A DNA stretch of 64,000 bases, taken from NCBI GenBank assembly GCA_028868855.1, contig JAGWTR010000002.1, positions 1 to 64,000 on the forward strand, read 5' to 3'. The notes under the pieces were generated by a model. That model was not told the DNA's origin. It saw only the letters and a program-made list of their open reading frames with translations, and ran no database searches. Of the stretch, positions 47,483 through 56,203 are shown piece after piece. Positions within the stretch are counted from its first letter, which is position 1. Each line of letters opens with the position of its first letter. This stretch comes from Burkholderiales bacterium. GTDB taxonomy: Bacteria; Pseudomonadota; Gammaproteobacteria; Burkholderiales; Burkholderiaceae_C. A program made the position numbers and the translations under genes.

Positions 47483-49390
47483 ATGTCATTGCCTCCCTTC
47501 AAAGTGCTGTCGCTCATCCCTCCGATGACGCAGCTCAACACCCCGTACCCGTCCACCGCCTATCTGACCGGGTTTTTGCGCTCGCGTGGGGTCGACGCGG
47601 TGCAGGAGGATCTGGCCCTGGCCTTGGTGCTGGAGTTGTTGTCACGTCCCGGTCTGCAGGGCGTCCGCGAGGTCATCGAGGGCGTGCCCGAGGGCAAGCG
47701 CACCGCGCCGGTGAATGTTTTTGTTGATCACTTCGACCGCTACCTGGCCACCATCGATTCCACCATTGCTTTCCTGCAGGGGCGTGATGCCACGCTGGGT
47801 CACCGCATCTGCACGAGGCAGTTCCTGCCCGAGGGCGGGCGGTTCCGCACGCTCGATGTCTATGTGGATGACGATGGTGGCGACCCGCTGGCCTGGGCCT
47901 TTGGCGCGCTGGGCATGCAGGACCGCGCCCGGCATCTGGCCACGCTCTACCTGAACGACCTCGCCGATGTGCTGCGCGATGCCATCGATCCGCGGTTCGA
48001 GTTCGTGCGCTATGCAGAGTCGCTGGCGCAAAGCCAACCCACCTTCGAGCCGCTGGCCCAGGCCCTGGCCCAGCCTTTCAATCTGGTGGACGCCACCTTG
48101 CAGCGCCTGACCCTGGCGGCGGTGGCTCGGCACCAGCCGCAACTTGTTCTGGTGTCCGTGCCGTTTCCGGGGGCGGTGTACGCGGCGTTTCGCATCGCCC
48201 AGGCCATCAAGGCGGCGCACCCCGAGATCGCCATCGCCTTGGGCGGGGGCTTTGTGAACACCGAACTGCGTGAGATGAGCGACGCCCGGGTGTTTGACTA
48301 CTTTGATGCGGCCACACTCGATGCGGGCGAGCGGCCTTTGCTGGCCCTGCTCGAGCACCTGCAAGGCCAACGCGCCCAGCAGCGCCTGGTGCGAACCTTT
48401 GTGCGTGATGCAGACACCCAGCAGGTGCGTTACATCAACTGGGTCGAGCCCGATGTGCCCTTCACGGAGGTCGGCACACCCACCTGGGATGGGCTGCCAC
48501 TTGATCGCTACCTGTCCCTGCTGGACATGCTCAACCCCATGAACCGTCTGTGGTCCGACGGACGATGGAACAAACTGACCGTGGCCCATGGCTGTTACTG
48601 GAAGAAATGCAGCTTCTGCGACGTCAGCTTGGACTACATCTCCCGCTACGAAACGGCCTCAGCAGAGTTGCTGGTCGACCGCATCGAAGCCATCGTGCGC
48701 GAGACAGGGCAGACGGGCTTTCATTTCGTCGACGAGGCCGCGCCGCCCAAGGCCCTCAAGGCCCTGGCCCACGAATTGATCAAGCGCCAGGTCTCCATCT
48801 CCTGGTGGGGCAATGTGCGGTTTGAAAAAACCTTCACACCCGAACTGTGCCAGTTGCTGGCCGACAGTGGTTGCATCGCCATCTCTGGCGGCCTGGAGGT
48901 GGCCTCCGACCGCTTGTTGGCGCTCATGAAGAAAGGCGTGTCGGTGGAGCAAGTGGCCCAAGTTACGCGGGGCTTTTCCGATGCGGGCATCCTGGTGCAT
49001 GCCTACCTGATGTACGGCTTCCCCACCCAGACGGTGCAAGACACGGTGGACGCGCTGGAGTACGTGCGTCAACTCTTTGCACAGGGCTGCATCCAGTCGG
49101 GATTCTTCCATCGCTTTGCCTGCACGGTGCATTCGCCGGTCGGGCAGAAACCGCAGGACTTCGGCGTCAAACTTATTCCTCTGCCGCCGGTGAGCTTTGC
49201 CAAGAACGACATCGGCTTCATCGACCCCACGGGCGTGGACCATGACGTGTTGGGTGTGGCGCTCAAGAAGGCGGTCTACAACTTCATGCACGGCATCGGG
49301 CTTGAAGAAGACATCCGAAGCTGGTTCAGCACCAAGGTGCCCAAATCCACGGTGTCACGGCATCGCATTGAGCGGGCCCTCAACGGCTGA
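47483..49390 (+). CDS. B12-binding-type radical SAM protein with CX4CX2C motif
   Basis: The 635-residue product starts with a cobalamin-binding-like Rossmann region (LSLIPPMTQLNTPYPSTAYLTGFLR, then LVLVSVPFPGAVYAAFRIAQ and IALGGGFVNTE near 250), lacking a DxHxxG motif. The radical SAM core begins at HGCYWKKCSFCDVSLDYI; cysteines are C371, C376 and C379, i.e. CX4CX2C and not the canonical CX3CX2C. Later core motifs include FVDEAAPP, ISGGLEVASDRLLALMKKG and AYLMYGFPTQT. The reaction is unknown. It follows prpR by 55 bases on the same strand and is convergent with the lyase gene. Confidence 0.85.
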   Translation: MSLPPFKVLSLIPPMTQLNTPYPSTAYLTGFLRSRGVDAVQEDLALALVLELLSRPGLQGVREVIEGVPEGKRTAPVNVFVDHFDRYLATIDSTIAFLQGRDATLGHRICTRQFLPEGGRFRTLDVYVDDDGGDPLAWAFGALGMQDRARHLATLYLNDLADVLRDAIDPRFEFVRYAESLAQSQPTFEPLAQALAQPFNLVDATLQRLTLAAVARHQPQLVLVSVPFPGAVYAAFRIAQAIKAAHPEIAIALGGGFVNTELREMSDARVFDYFDAATLDAGERPLLALLEHLQGQRAQQRLVRTFVRDADTQQVRYINWVEPDVPFTEVGTPTWDGLPLDRYLSLLDMLNPMNRLWSDGRWNKLTVAHGCYWKKCSFCDVSLDYISRYETASAELLVDRIEAIVRETGQTGFHFVDEAAPPKALKALAHELIKRQVSISWWGNVRFEKTFTPELCQLLADSGCIAISGGLEVASDRLLALMKKGVSVEQVAQVTRGFSDAGILVHAYLMYGFPTQTVQDTVDALEYVRQLFAQGCIQSGFFHRFACTVHSPVGQKPQDFGVKLIPLPPVSFAKNDIGFIDPTGVDHDVLGVALKKAVYNFMHGIGLEEDIRSWFSTKVPKSTVSRHRIERALNG

Positions 49391-49410
49391 CGACCCCGCC
49401 GTGCACCACG

Positions 49411-50427
49411 TCAAGCGCTGAAAAAGGCCTCTTCGATCTCGCTGGGCAAGGGTTGCCCCGTCAACCAGGCACGCTCCAGCACGTACCAGTAATGCCGGTA
49501 ACTGGCCCGGTCGTGCAAGGCCCCCCGGTATGAGGTCGGCGCCCAGTGCGCGGTCTGCGCAGACGACAGAATCTCCACCGCGTCGTCCACCTCGGCTGTC
49601 ACCGGCGCGAACTCGTCAATGATCACCGCGATCTGATCGGGATGGATGCTCCACATGCGGGTGTAGCCCAGTTCGCGGTTGGCCTTCTCGGCCGCCACGC
49701 CCAGGGCCCGCTTGTCCTTGAACTCGGTCACCACGCAGTGCGAGGGCGTGATGTTCGCAGCGTGGCAGGCTGCTGAGATCTCCAACTTGGCTCGCAGGAC
49801 CAACGGGTGGCTGAACTGCCCATGGGCCGTCATGGCCGAGGCTGGGATGGCGCCACGGTGCTCGGATACAAAATCCATCAGGCCAAACGAGAGCGACTCC
49901 ATGCCAGGCAGGGCGGCGATGCTGCCCACCTCCTGCAGCGCCTTGTGCGTCTCGATCAAACCATGCACCGGCACGATGCGGCCCACCCCATGGCGCAAGC
50001 GCGCGGCCTTGATGGCCTCGATGGCCTGGATCGCATCCTCTACACCAGCCAGCTTGGGCACCATCACATAGGCCAGGTGCGTGCCCGCCTGCTGGATCAA
50101 GGTGTCCAAATCGTCTTCAAAACGCGGGTGCGTGAAGTCGTGCACCCGCACCCCCACACGTCCCCAAGCGTTGTCAGCGCTGCTGAGCAGATCGGCCACC
50201 AGCAACGCTTGCTCGTGTTCGCCACCGACGGGCGCGCCGTCTTCCAGGTCCAGCGTCACATCGAACACGGCCCGGCCGACTCGTTGGGCCAATTCATCTT
50301 GCAAGGCCAGGGCCTTGCGCATGCGCACTTCTACACCAGCGTAGTGGTCGCACACAGGCAAGGTCGGGTGGCGGTAGTCAGACCCGAACAGGGCTTGACG
50401 CGGGTGGATGGCGGTCAGGGTGGACAT
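49411..50427 (-). CDS. HpcH/HpaI aldolase / citrate lyase beta-like protein
   Basis: The 338-residue product belongs to the CitE/malyl-CoA lyase-like family. The metal-site motif is VTLDLEDGAPVG, followed by VGVRVHD, YVMVPKLAGVEDA, VPVHGLIETHKAL, SFGLMDFVSEHRG and a C-terminal MWSIHPDQIAVI. These enzymes split or form C-C bonds of acyl-CoA hydroxy acids; the substrate here is unknown. The ATG at 50427 starts the conserved part; upstream in-frame sequence is not protein-like. Transcribed after mdh, but an intrinsic terminator lies between them. Confidence 0.86.
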   Translation of the reverse strand: MSTLTAIHPRQALFGSDYRHPTLPVCDHYAGVEVRMRKALALQDELAQRVGRAVFDVTLDLEDGAPVGGEHEQALLVADLLSSADNAWGRVGVRVHDFTHPRFEDDLDTLIQQAGTHLAYVMVPKLAGVEDAIQAIEAIKAARLRHGVGRIVPVHGLIETHKALQEVGSIAALPGMESLSFGLMDFVSEHRGAIPASAMTAHGQFSHPLVLRAKLEISAACHAANITPSHCVVTEFKDKRALGVAAEKANRELGYTRMWSIHPDQIAVIIDEFAPVTAEVDDAVEILSSAQTAHWAPTSYRGALHDRASYRHYWYVLERAWLTGQPLPSEIEEAFFSA

Positions 50428-50599
50428 GGGTGTGTCGCAGAGATAAATACGATCTTGTAAGTCTCGCGCAATTTGCAGTTGGTGTGCAGGTGCTGCGGAG
50501 GTAAGACCCCCAGTTTGCAGAGTTAGCTGATCTTGGCTTGGCGATTCAAGATTTCGCCAATCTCGTTGTGGCGAGCCTGCTCCAGCGCAACACCCAACA

Positions 50600-50636
50600 A
50601 AAAAACCGGCCCCGCCCAAAGCGGAAACCGGTTTTC
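50600..50636 (-). terminator. Intrinsic terminator after mdh
   Basis: On the minus strand AAAACCGG pairs with CCGGTTTT around an inner CCGC/GCGG pairing with a short loop, and the stem runs straight into a row of seven T. It lies about 55 bases past the mdh stop. The remainder of the 50428-50688 gap (about 170 bases ahead of the lyase gene) shows no other clear signal. Confidence 0.8.
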
Positions 50637-50688
50637 ATCAAGCTTCAAACCATGCGGCGCTCAAGGCGCCGCAGCGGTCAGCGTGGTA

Positions 50689-51678
50689 TCACAGCAGGTG
50701 CTTGACGCCGTCTTGCTCGCCTTGCAGTTCAGCCAGGGTCTTGTTGATGCACTCTTGCGAGAAAGCATCGATCTCCAGGCCGGCAACGATCTTGTACTCG
50801 CCGTCAGGCGTGGTCGTCACAGGGAAGCCGAACACGATGCCGGCAGGGATGCCGTACTCGCCATTCGAAGGCACGCCCATGGTGACCCATTCGCCGTTCG
50901 AGCCCAGGGCCCAGTCGCGCATGTGGTCGATGGCCGCATTGGCAGCCGAAGCTGCCGACGACAGGCCGCGAGCGGCGATGATGGCGGCGCCACGCTTGCC
51001 CACGGTCGGCAAGAAGGTGTCGGCGTTCCAGACCTGGTCGTTGACCAGATCCTTGATCGACTTGCCGTTGGTGGTGGCAAAGCGGTAGTCAGCGTACATC
51101 GTGGGCGAGTGGTTGCCCCAGACGGTCAGCTTGCGGATGTCGCCCACCTTGGTGCCGGTCTTGGCCGCCAGTTGCGACGCAGCGCGGTTGTGGTCCAGGC
51201 GCAGCATGGCGGTGAAGTTCTTGGCGGGCAGATCCGGAGCCGACTTCATCGCGATGTAGGCGTTGGTGTTGGCGGGGTTGCCGACCACGAGCACCTTGAC
51301 ATTGCGCGACGCGACGGCGTTCAGTGCCTTGCCTTGAGCCGTGAAGATCTGGGCGTTGGCGGCCAGCAGGTCGGCGCGTTCCATGCCGGGGCCACGGGGA
51401 CGGGCGCCGACCAGCAGGGCGTAGTCGGTATTCTTGAAGGCCGTCAGCGGGTCAGAGTGGGCTTCAATGCCGGCCAGCAGCGGAAAGGCGCAGTCTTCGA
51501 GTTCCATGATCACGCCCTTGAGCGCGTTCTGGGCCTTCTCGTCGGGAATTTCCAGCAGTTGCAGGATCACGGGCTGGTCCTTGCCCAGCATTTCGCCAGA
51601 GGCAATGCGGAACAACAAGGCGTAGCCGATTTGACCAGCGGCGCCAGTGACGGCAACGCGAACGGGTGATTTGCTCAT
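50689..51678 (-). CDS. mdh: Malate dehydrogenase
   Basis: The 329-residue enzyme oxidises malate to oxaloacetate in the TCA cycle. It is the lactate/malate dehydrogenase type used by betaproteobacteria: [25 protein letters not shown] at the NAD site, [18 protein letters not shown] with the substrate arginines, [19 protein letters not shown] and [13 protein letters not shown] with the catalytic histidine. The ATG at 51678 is the conserved start. About 100 bases upstream lies a perfect palindrome shared with the divergent gntR gene. Confidence 0.96.
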   Translation of the reverse strand: MSKSPVRVAVTGAAGQIGYALLFRIASGEMLGKDQPVILQLLEIPDEKAQNALKGVIMELEDCAFPLLAGIEAHSDPLTAFKNTDYALLVGARPRGPGMERADLLAANAQIFTAQGKALNAVASRNVKVLVVGNPANTNAYIAMKSAPDLPAKNFTAMLRLDHNRAASQLAAKTGTKVGDIRKLTVWGNHSPTMYADYRFATTNGKSIKDLVNDQVWNADTFLPTVGKRGAAIIAARGLSSAASAANAAIDHMRDWALGSNGEWVTMGVPSNGEYGIPAGIVFGFPVTTTPDGEYKIVAGLEIDAFSQECINKTLAELQGEQDGVKHLL

Positions 51679-51778
51679 ATGCAACTCCGAAAGGGTGGGG
51701 CGGTTAGTGGAAAACCCATGAGTGTAGCGTCCGCGCACGTCCCGGTACAGCGGGCAAGGTCAATCCTTCGATCTTATG

Positions 51779-51790
51779 TCTTATATAAGA
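51779..51790. promoter_or_regulatory. Perfect palindrome between mdh and gntR, likely GntR operator
   Basis: TCTTATATAAGA is a 12-base perfect palindrome. An extra half site ATCTTAT lies just before it at 51771-51777 and GATAT just after. Such AT-rich palindromes are typical targets of HutC-type GntR regulators. Its location about 100 bases from each start makes control of both mdh and gntR plausible. I did not find the same 12-mer ahead of acnA, acnB, sdhC or gltA. Confidence 0.6.
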
Positions 51791-51880
51791 TATCTTTCAT
51801 CTGAGAGTGGACGAAGACGGTTCCTTGTGGTGCAATCAATCCCTGTGAAAGCTCAAGCTGTCGTGGCGGCCCACCCGCCC

Positions 51881-52666
51881 ATGTCCAATGCATTGCCAGA
51901 GTCCGCTTCGGTGGCCTCGGGTGATGGGCGGTCGCTCGGATCGGGTGCCCCTTCATTCAGCCCGCTCTACCAGCAGATCAAAGCCTTGATGCTGCGCAGG
52001 CTGCAGGCGGGCGAGTGGCGGCCCGGCGAGGCCATCCCCAGTGAGATCGAGTTAGCGTCTCGCTTCAAGGTCAGCCAGGGTACGGTTCGTAAAGCCATTG
52101 ACGAGTTGGCAGCGGAAAACCTGCTAGTGCGCCGCCAGGGCAAGGGAACCTATGTGGCCACGCACTCCGAGCAGCGGATGCAGTACCGCTTCCTGCGCCT
52201 CACCCCCGACCAGCCCGAACATGCTGGCCCGATCAAACGCGAATTCCTGGACTGTCGTCGCCTGCGCGCGCCCGCCGATATTGCCCGTATCCTGCAACTC
52301 AAGGCGGGTGACATGGTGGTTGAAGTGCGCCGTGTCCTGCACTTTGCCGGTCGTCCGGTGGTGCTCGATGACATCTGGCTGCCCGGCCACCTGTTCAAAG
52401 GCTTGAGCGCTGAACGCCTGAGCGAGTACAAGGGGCCGATGTACGGCCTGTTTGAGGCCGAGTTTGGCGTGCGCATGATTTGCGCCTCGGAAAAAATCCG
52501 AGCCGTGCTGCCCAATGAAACCGAAATGCAACTGCTCAAGATCCCGGCCAGTACCCCCTTGTTGAGTGTGGAGAGACTGTCGCGCACATACGACGATCAG
52601 CCCGTCGAATTGCGCCGGGGCTTGTATTTGACCGATGCTCATCACTATCGGAATGAACTGAATTAG
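51881..52666 (+). CDS. GntR family (HutC subfamily) transcriptional regulator
   Basis: The product is 261 residues from the ATG at 51881. A winged helix-turn-helix (PLYQQIKALMLRRLQ, PSEIELASRFKVSQGTVRKAIDEL, about residues 28-95) is followed by a UTRA effector domain (from YRFLRLTPD, with VRRVLHFAGRPVVLDDIWLP). The frame is open from 51776, but that reading would begin inside the palindrome, so the later start is more likely; no strong ribosome site decides it. Location between mdh and sdh suggests it senses a TCA intermediate or acyl compound. Confidence 0.85.
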   Translation: MSNALPESASVASGDGRSLGSGAPSFSPLYQQIKALMLRRLQAGEWRPGEAIPSEIELASRFKVSQGTVRKAIDELAAENLLVRRQGKGTYVATHSEQRMQYRFLRLTPDQPEHAGPIKREFLDCRRLRAPADIARILQLKAGDMVVEVRRVLHFAGRPVVLDDIWLPGHLFKGLSAERLSEYKGPMYGLFEAEFGVRMICASEKIRAVLPNETEMQLLKIPASTPLLSVERLSRTYDDQPVELRRGLYLTDAHHYRNELN

Positions 52667-52679
52667 CCTCGCTGATGAA

Positions 52680-52754
52680 CTTGCCTGCGCATCGATTTTG
52701 GGTTGTTCGAGACTCAAATCAAAGAGATGCGAGTCCGTCAGGCAAGGGATTGCC
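52680..52754 (+). promoter_or_regulatory. Nested hairpin upstream of sdhC, possible leader switch
   Basis: CTTGCCTG (52680-52687) pairs with CAGGCAAG (52739-52746); directly inside, CGCATC (52688-52693) pairs with GATGCG (52726-52731), and inside that GATTT plus GGGT pair with ACTC plus AAATC. The 3' arm can instead form GGCAA-GGGA-TTGCC (52741-52754), a hairpin with a GNRA tetraloop. No T-run follows, so it is not an ordinary terminator of gntR. It lies about 57-130 bases before the sdhC start. A regulatory leader is inferred; no promoter upstream was identified with confidence. Confidence 0.45.
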
Positions 52755-52810
52755 CTAAAATCTCGGATTCTTTGACTGTTTTTTGACGCGAGGCAGGAGC
52801 CTTCAGAAAA

Positions 52811-53242
52811 ATGGCTGACAACACAAACCCCCCCCGTCCCGTGTACCGGAACATCCACATCACTGACATCGTCCATTATCGAATGCCGCTGGCCGCGATC
52901 GTCTCGATCCTGCATCGCATCAGTGGCGCGATCATGTTTCTGCTGCTGCCCTTCATCATCTGGTTGTTCGACACCAGTGTGACATCGGAGATCTCTTACG
53001 GGCAGTTCACGGCGGCGTTCACGGCCGGGCTGGGCTTCATTCCCGGGGGGGTGATCAAGGTGGTGGCCCTGGGGTTGATCTGGGCCTACCTCCACCACCT
53101 CATTGCAGGCGTACGCCATCTGGTGTCCGACGTTGCCCACACCGTCTCCAAGCAGCAAGGCAAGTCATCGGCCATCGTGACCCTGGTTCTGAGCGTGGCT
53201 CTGACCTTGGTGCTGGGCGCCAAGCTGTTCGGCGCCTTCTGA
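52811..53242 (+). CDS. sdhC: Succinate dehydrogenase cytochrome b556 subunit
   Basis: The 143-residue subunit has three membrane helices and anchors the SdhAB dimer while helping bind heme b and ubiquinone. The family motif MPLAAIVSILHRISGAIMFLLLP holds the conserved His-Arg-x-Ser near residue 37, and YLHHLIAGVRHLVSDV holds the heme-ligand histidine. A GGAG site lies 11 bases ahead of the ATG. It is the first gene of sdhCDAB-sdhE-gltA. Confidence 0.95.
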   Translation: MADNTNPPRPVYRNIHITDIVHYRMPLAAIVSILHRISGAIMFLLLPFIIWLFDTSVTSEISYGQFTAAFTAGLGFIPGGVIKVVALGLIWAYLHHLIAGVRHLVSDVAHTVSKQQGKSSAIVTLVLSVALTLVLGAKLFGAF

Positions 53243-53264
53243 TCTCGATCGAGGAACTCAAACC

Positions 53265-53627
53265 ATGTCTCAAAACTACGGAACCAAGCGTGTCGTTGTT
53301 GGCGCGCACTATGGCCTGACCGACTGGCTCGCGCAGCGCGTGACGGCCATCGTGATGGCCTTGTTCACTTTGATACTGGTGGCGCAGGTCATTTTTGGCG
53401 CACCGGTCAGCTACGACAAATGGGCGGGCATCTTCTCCCAACAGTGGATGAAAATGTTGACTTTCGTCGTCATCCTGGCGCTGCTCTATCACGTCTGGGT
53501 GGGCATGCGCAACATCTGGATGGACTACATCAAACCCGTGGGCATTCGACTGGGCCTGCAAGTGTTCACCATCGTCTGGCTCGTGGGCTGCGCTGGTTGG
53601 GCCATCCAAGTGCTGTGGAGACTGTAA
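53265..53627 (+). CDS. sdhD: Succinate dehydrogenase membrane anchor subunit
   Basis: The 120-residue protein has three hydrophobic helices, as expected for SdhD. GLTDWLAQRVTAIVMALF near the N-terminus and LLYHVWVGMRNIWMDYIKP with the heme/quinone-site residues are family-typical. It begins 22 bases after sdhC and ends two bases before sdhA. Confidence 0.94.
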   Translation: MSQNYGTKRVVVGAHYGLTDWLAQRVTAIVMALFTLILVAQVIFGAPVSYDKWAGIFSQQWMKMLTFVVILALLYHVWVGMRNIWMDYIKPVGIRLGLQVFTIVWLVGCAGWAIQVLWRL

Positions 53628-53629
53628 AA

Positions 53630-55417
53630 ATGGCGATCGCAACTTCCCTTCCTACCCGTAAATTTGACGTCGTGATCGTCGGGGCCGGCGGCTCCGGCAT
53701 GCGTGCCTCTTTGCAGTTGGCGCTGGCTGGCCTGAACGTGGCCGTGCTGTCCAAGGTCTTCCCCACCCGTTCGCACACGGTGGCTGCCCAAGGCGGCATC
53801 GGTGCCTCGCTGGGTAATATGTCCGAAGACAATTGGCACTACCATTTCTTTGACACCATCAAGGGCTCCGATTACCTTGGTGACCAGGACGCCATCGAGT
53901 TCATGTGCCGGGAAGCCCCCAAGGTGGTGTACGAGCTCGAACACTTCGGCATGCCGTTCGACCGCAACCCTGACGGCACCATTTATCAGCGTCCCTTTGG
54001 TGGTCACACCGCCAACTACGGCGAAAAGCCAGTGCAACGCGCCTGCGCCGCCGCTGACCGCACCGGTCATGCCCTGTTGCACACCCTGTACCAGCAAAAT
54101 GTCAAGGCCCGCACCCAGTTCTTCGTCGAATGGATGGCCCTGGACGTCATCCGCGACGCCGAAGGCGATGCCGTGGGCGTGACCGCGCTGGAGATGGAAA
54201 CCGGCGACGTGCATGTGCTGCATGCCAAGACCGTGCTGTTCGCCACCGGCGGCGCTGGCCGCATCTTCCAGGCCTCGACCAATGCCTTCATCAACACTGG
54301 CGATGGACTGGGCATGGCCGCCCGTGCGGGCATTCCACTTGAAGACATGGAGTTTTGGCAGTTCCACCCCACCGGCGTGGCCGGCGCGGGCGTGCTGCTG
54401 ACCGAAGGCTGCCGTGGCGAAGGTGCGATCCTGCGCAACAGCAACGGCGAACGCTTCATGGAGCGTTACGCCCCGACCCTGAAGGATCTGGCTCCGCGTG
54501 ACTTCGTGTCCCGCTCGATGGACCAGGAAATCAAGGAAGGCCGTGGCTGTGGCCCCAACAAGGACTACGTCCTGCTGGACATGACCCACCTGGGTTCTGA
54601 AACCATCATGAAGCGCCTGCCTTCGGTGTTCGAGATTGGCCACAACTTCGCCAACGTCGACATCACCAAGGAGCCGATTCCCGTGGTGCCGACCATTCAC
54701 TATCAAATGGGTGGCATTCCCACGAACGTCCATGGGCAAGTCGTGGTGCCCGCTGGTACGGGCGACAATCGCAAGCCCAACGAGATCATCAACGGTTTGT
54801 ACGCCGTGGGTGAATGCTCTTGCGTGAGCGTGCACGGCGCCAATCGCCTGGGCACGAACTCGCTGTTGGACTTGGTGGTGTTCGGCCGTGCGGCCGGCAA
54901 CCACATCGTTGACTTCAACCTCAAGAGCAAGGCGCACAAGCCGCTCCCGAAGGATGCCGCCGACAAGACCCTGGCCCGTCTGGCTCGCCTGGACAGTGCC
55001 AAGAACGGCGAATACTCGCAAGACGTGGCCAACGACTTGCGCGCCTCGATGCAAAAACACGCTGGCGTGTTCCGCACCCAGGCGCTCATGGACGAGGGCG
55101 TCAAGCAAGTCGCCGCTCTGCGCGAACGCGTCAAGAGCATCGGCCTGAAGGACTCCTCCAAAGTGTTCAACACCGCCCGCATTGAGGCGTTGGAGGTTGA
55201 TAACCTGATCGAAGCCGCCCAAGCCACCATCGTGGCCGCTGCGGCGCGCCCAGAGAGCCGTGGGGCGCATGCGCACAACGATCACCCCAACCGCGACGAC
55301 GTCAACTGGATGAAGCACTCGCTGTGGTATTCCGAAGGCAACCGCCTGGACTACAAGCCGGTGAACCTGCAACCCCTGACGGTGGAATCCGTTCCCCCCA
55401 AAGTCCGGACGTTCTGA
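53630..55417 (+). CDS. sdhA: Succinate dehydrogenase flavoprotein subunit
   Basis: The 595-residue subunit oxidises succinate with covalently bound FAD. The FAD loop is VIVGAGGSGMRA (16-27) and the flavin-linking histidine is H49 in TRSHTVAAQGG. HPTGVAGAGVLLTEGCRGEG, the catalytic arginine region in KEGRGCGPNKDYVLLD, and HGANRLGTNSLLDLVVFGR are also present. The start at 53630 follows sdhD by two bases; the frame is open upstream through sdhD but that part is not real. Confidence 0.97.
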   Translation: MAIATSLPTRKFDVVIVGAGGSGMRASLQLALAGLNVAVLSKVFPTRSHTVAAQGGIGASLGNMSEDNWHYHFFDTIKGSDYLGDQDAIEFMCREAPKVVYELEHFGMPFDRNPDGTIYQRPFGGHTANYGEKPVQRACAAADRTGHALLHTLYQQNVKARTQFFVEWMALDVIRDAEGDAVGVTALEMETGDVHVLHAKTVLFATGGAGRIFQASTNAFINTGDGLGMAARAGIPLEDMEFWQFHPTGVAGAGVLLTEGCRGEGAILRNSNGERFMERYAPTLKDLAPRDFVSRSMDQEIKEGRGCGPNKDYVLLDMTHLGSETIMKRLPSVFEIGHNFANVDITKEPIPVVPTIHYQMGGIPTNVHGQVVVPAGTGDNRKPNEIINGLYAVGECSCVSVHGANRLGTNSLLDLVVFGRAAGNHIVDFNLKSKAHKPLPKDAADKTLARLARLDSAKNGEYSQDVANDLRASMQKHAGVFRTQALMDEGVKQVAALRERVKSIGLKDSSKVFNTARIEALEVDNLIEAAQATIVAAAARPESRGAHAHNDHPNRDDVNWMKHSLWYSEGNRLDYKPVNLQPLTVESVPPKVRTF

Positions 55418-55461
55418 TCCTCAGTTCTGAAGAACCAGGCCCCAGCATTTAGGAACGCACC

Positions 55462-56163
55462 ATGAAGCGCACTTTCAAAATCTACCGCTACGATCCGGAC
55501 AAGGACGCCAAGCCCTACATGCAGACCATCGAGATCGAACTCGACGGCCACGAACGCATGCTCCTGGACGCCCTGATCAAGATCAAGGCCGTCGACCCCA
55601 CCTTGTCCTACCGTCGCTCCTGCCGTGAAGGCGTGTGCGGCTCGGACGCCATGAACATCAATGGCAAGAATGGTCTGGCCTGCCTGACCAACATGCTGAC
55701 GCTGCCGGATGAAATCGTCCTCAAGCCGCTGCCTGGCTTGCCCGTGGTGCGCGACCTGTTCGTGGACATGACGCAGTTCTTCACGCAGTACAACTCGATC
55801 AAGCCTTACCTTATCAACGACACGCCGCCGCCTGAAAAAGAGCGTTTGCAGTCCCCTGAGGAGCGTGAAGAGCTCGACGGCCTGTACGAGTGCATCCTGT
55901 GCGCCAGTTGCTCGACCGCCTGCCCCAGCTTCTGGTGGAATCCCGATAAGTTCGTGGGCCCCGCCGGTTTGTTGCAGGCCTATCGCTTCATCGCGGACAG
56001 CCGCGACGAAGCCACGGGTCAGCGCCTGGACAATCTGGAAGACCCCTACCGCCTGTTCCGATGCCACACCATCATGAACTGTGTGGACGTGTGCCCCAAG
56101 GGGCTCAACCCCACGAAGGCCATTGGCAAGATCAAGGAACTGATGGTGCGTCGCGCCGTTTGA
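55462..56163 (+). CDS. sdhB: Succinate dehydrogenase iron-sulfur subunit
   Basis: The 233-residue subunit passes electrons from FAD to quinone through three clusters. The [2Fe-2S] cysteines are in [14 protein letters not shown] with a later GLAC, the [4Fe-4S] ligands in [16 protein letters not shown] and the [3Fe-4S] ligands in [17 protein letters not shown]. The length is normal. A 44-base gap separates it from sdhA. Confidence 0.97.
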   Translation: MKRTFKIYRYDPDKDAKPYMQTIEIELDGHERMLLDALIKIKAVDPTLSYRRSCREGVCGSDAMNINGKNGLACLTNMLTLPDEIVLKPLPGLPVVRDLFVDMTQFFTQYNSIKPYLINDTPPPEKERLQSPEEREELDGLYECILCASCSTACPSFWWNPDKFVGPAGLLQAYRFIADSRDEATGQRLDNLEDPYRLFRCHTIMNCVDVCPKGLNPTKAIGKIKELMVRRAV

Positions 56164-56203
56164 TCCCTGAACCAGCCCTGATTCGCCCTGTTTGTATCTG
56201 CCC

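Noticed and set aside
52667-52760. The sdhC upstream hairpin as a plain intrinsic terminator of gntR.
   Set aside because: The long stem is interrupted and its 3' arm is followed by GGATTGCCCTAAAA rather than a T-run, so an ordinary terminator is unlikely.
53525-55372. A 615-codon minus-strand open frame opposite sdhA.
   Set aside because: Fully covered by sdhA with all its catalytic motifs; the antisense translation is His/Val/Gln-rich and not protein-like.
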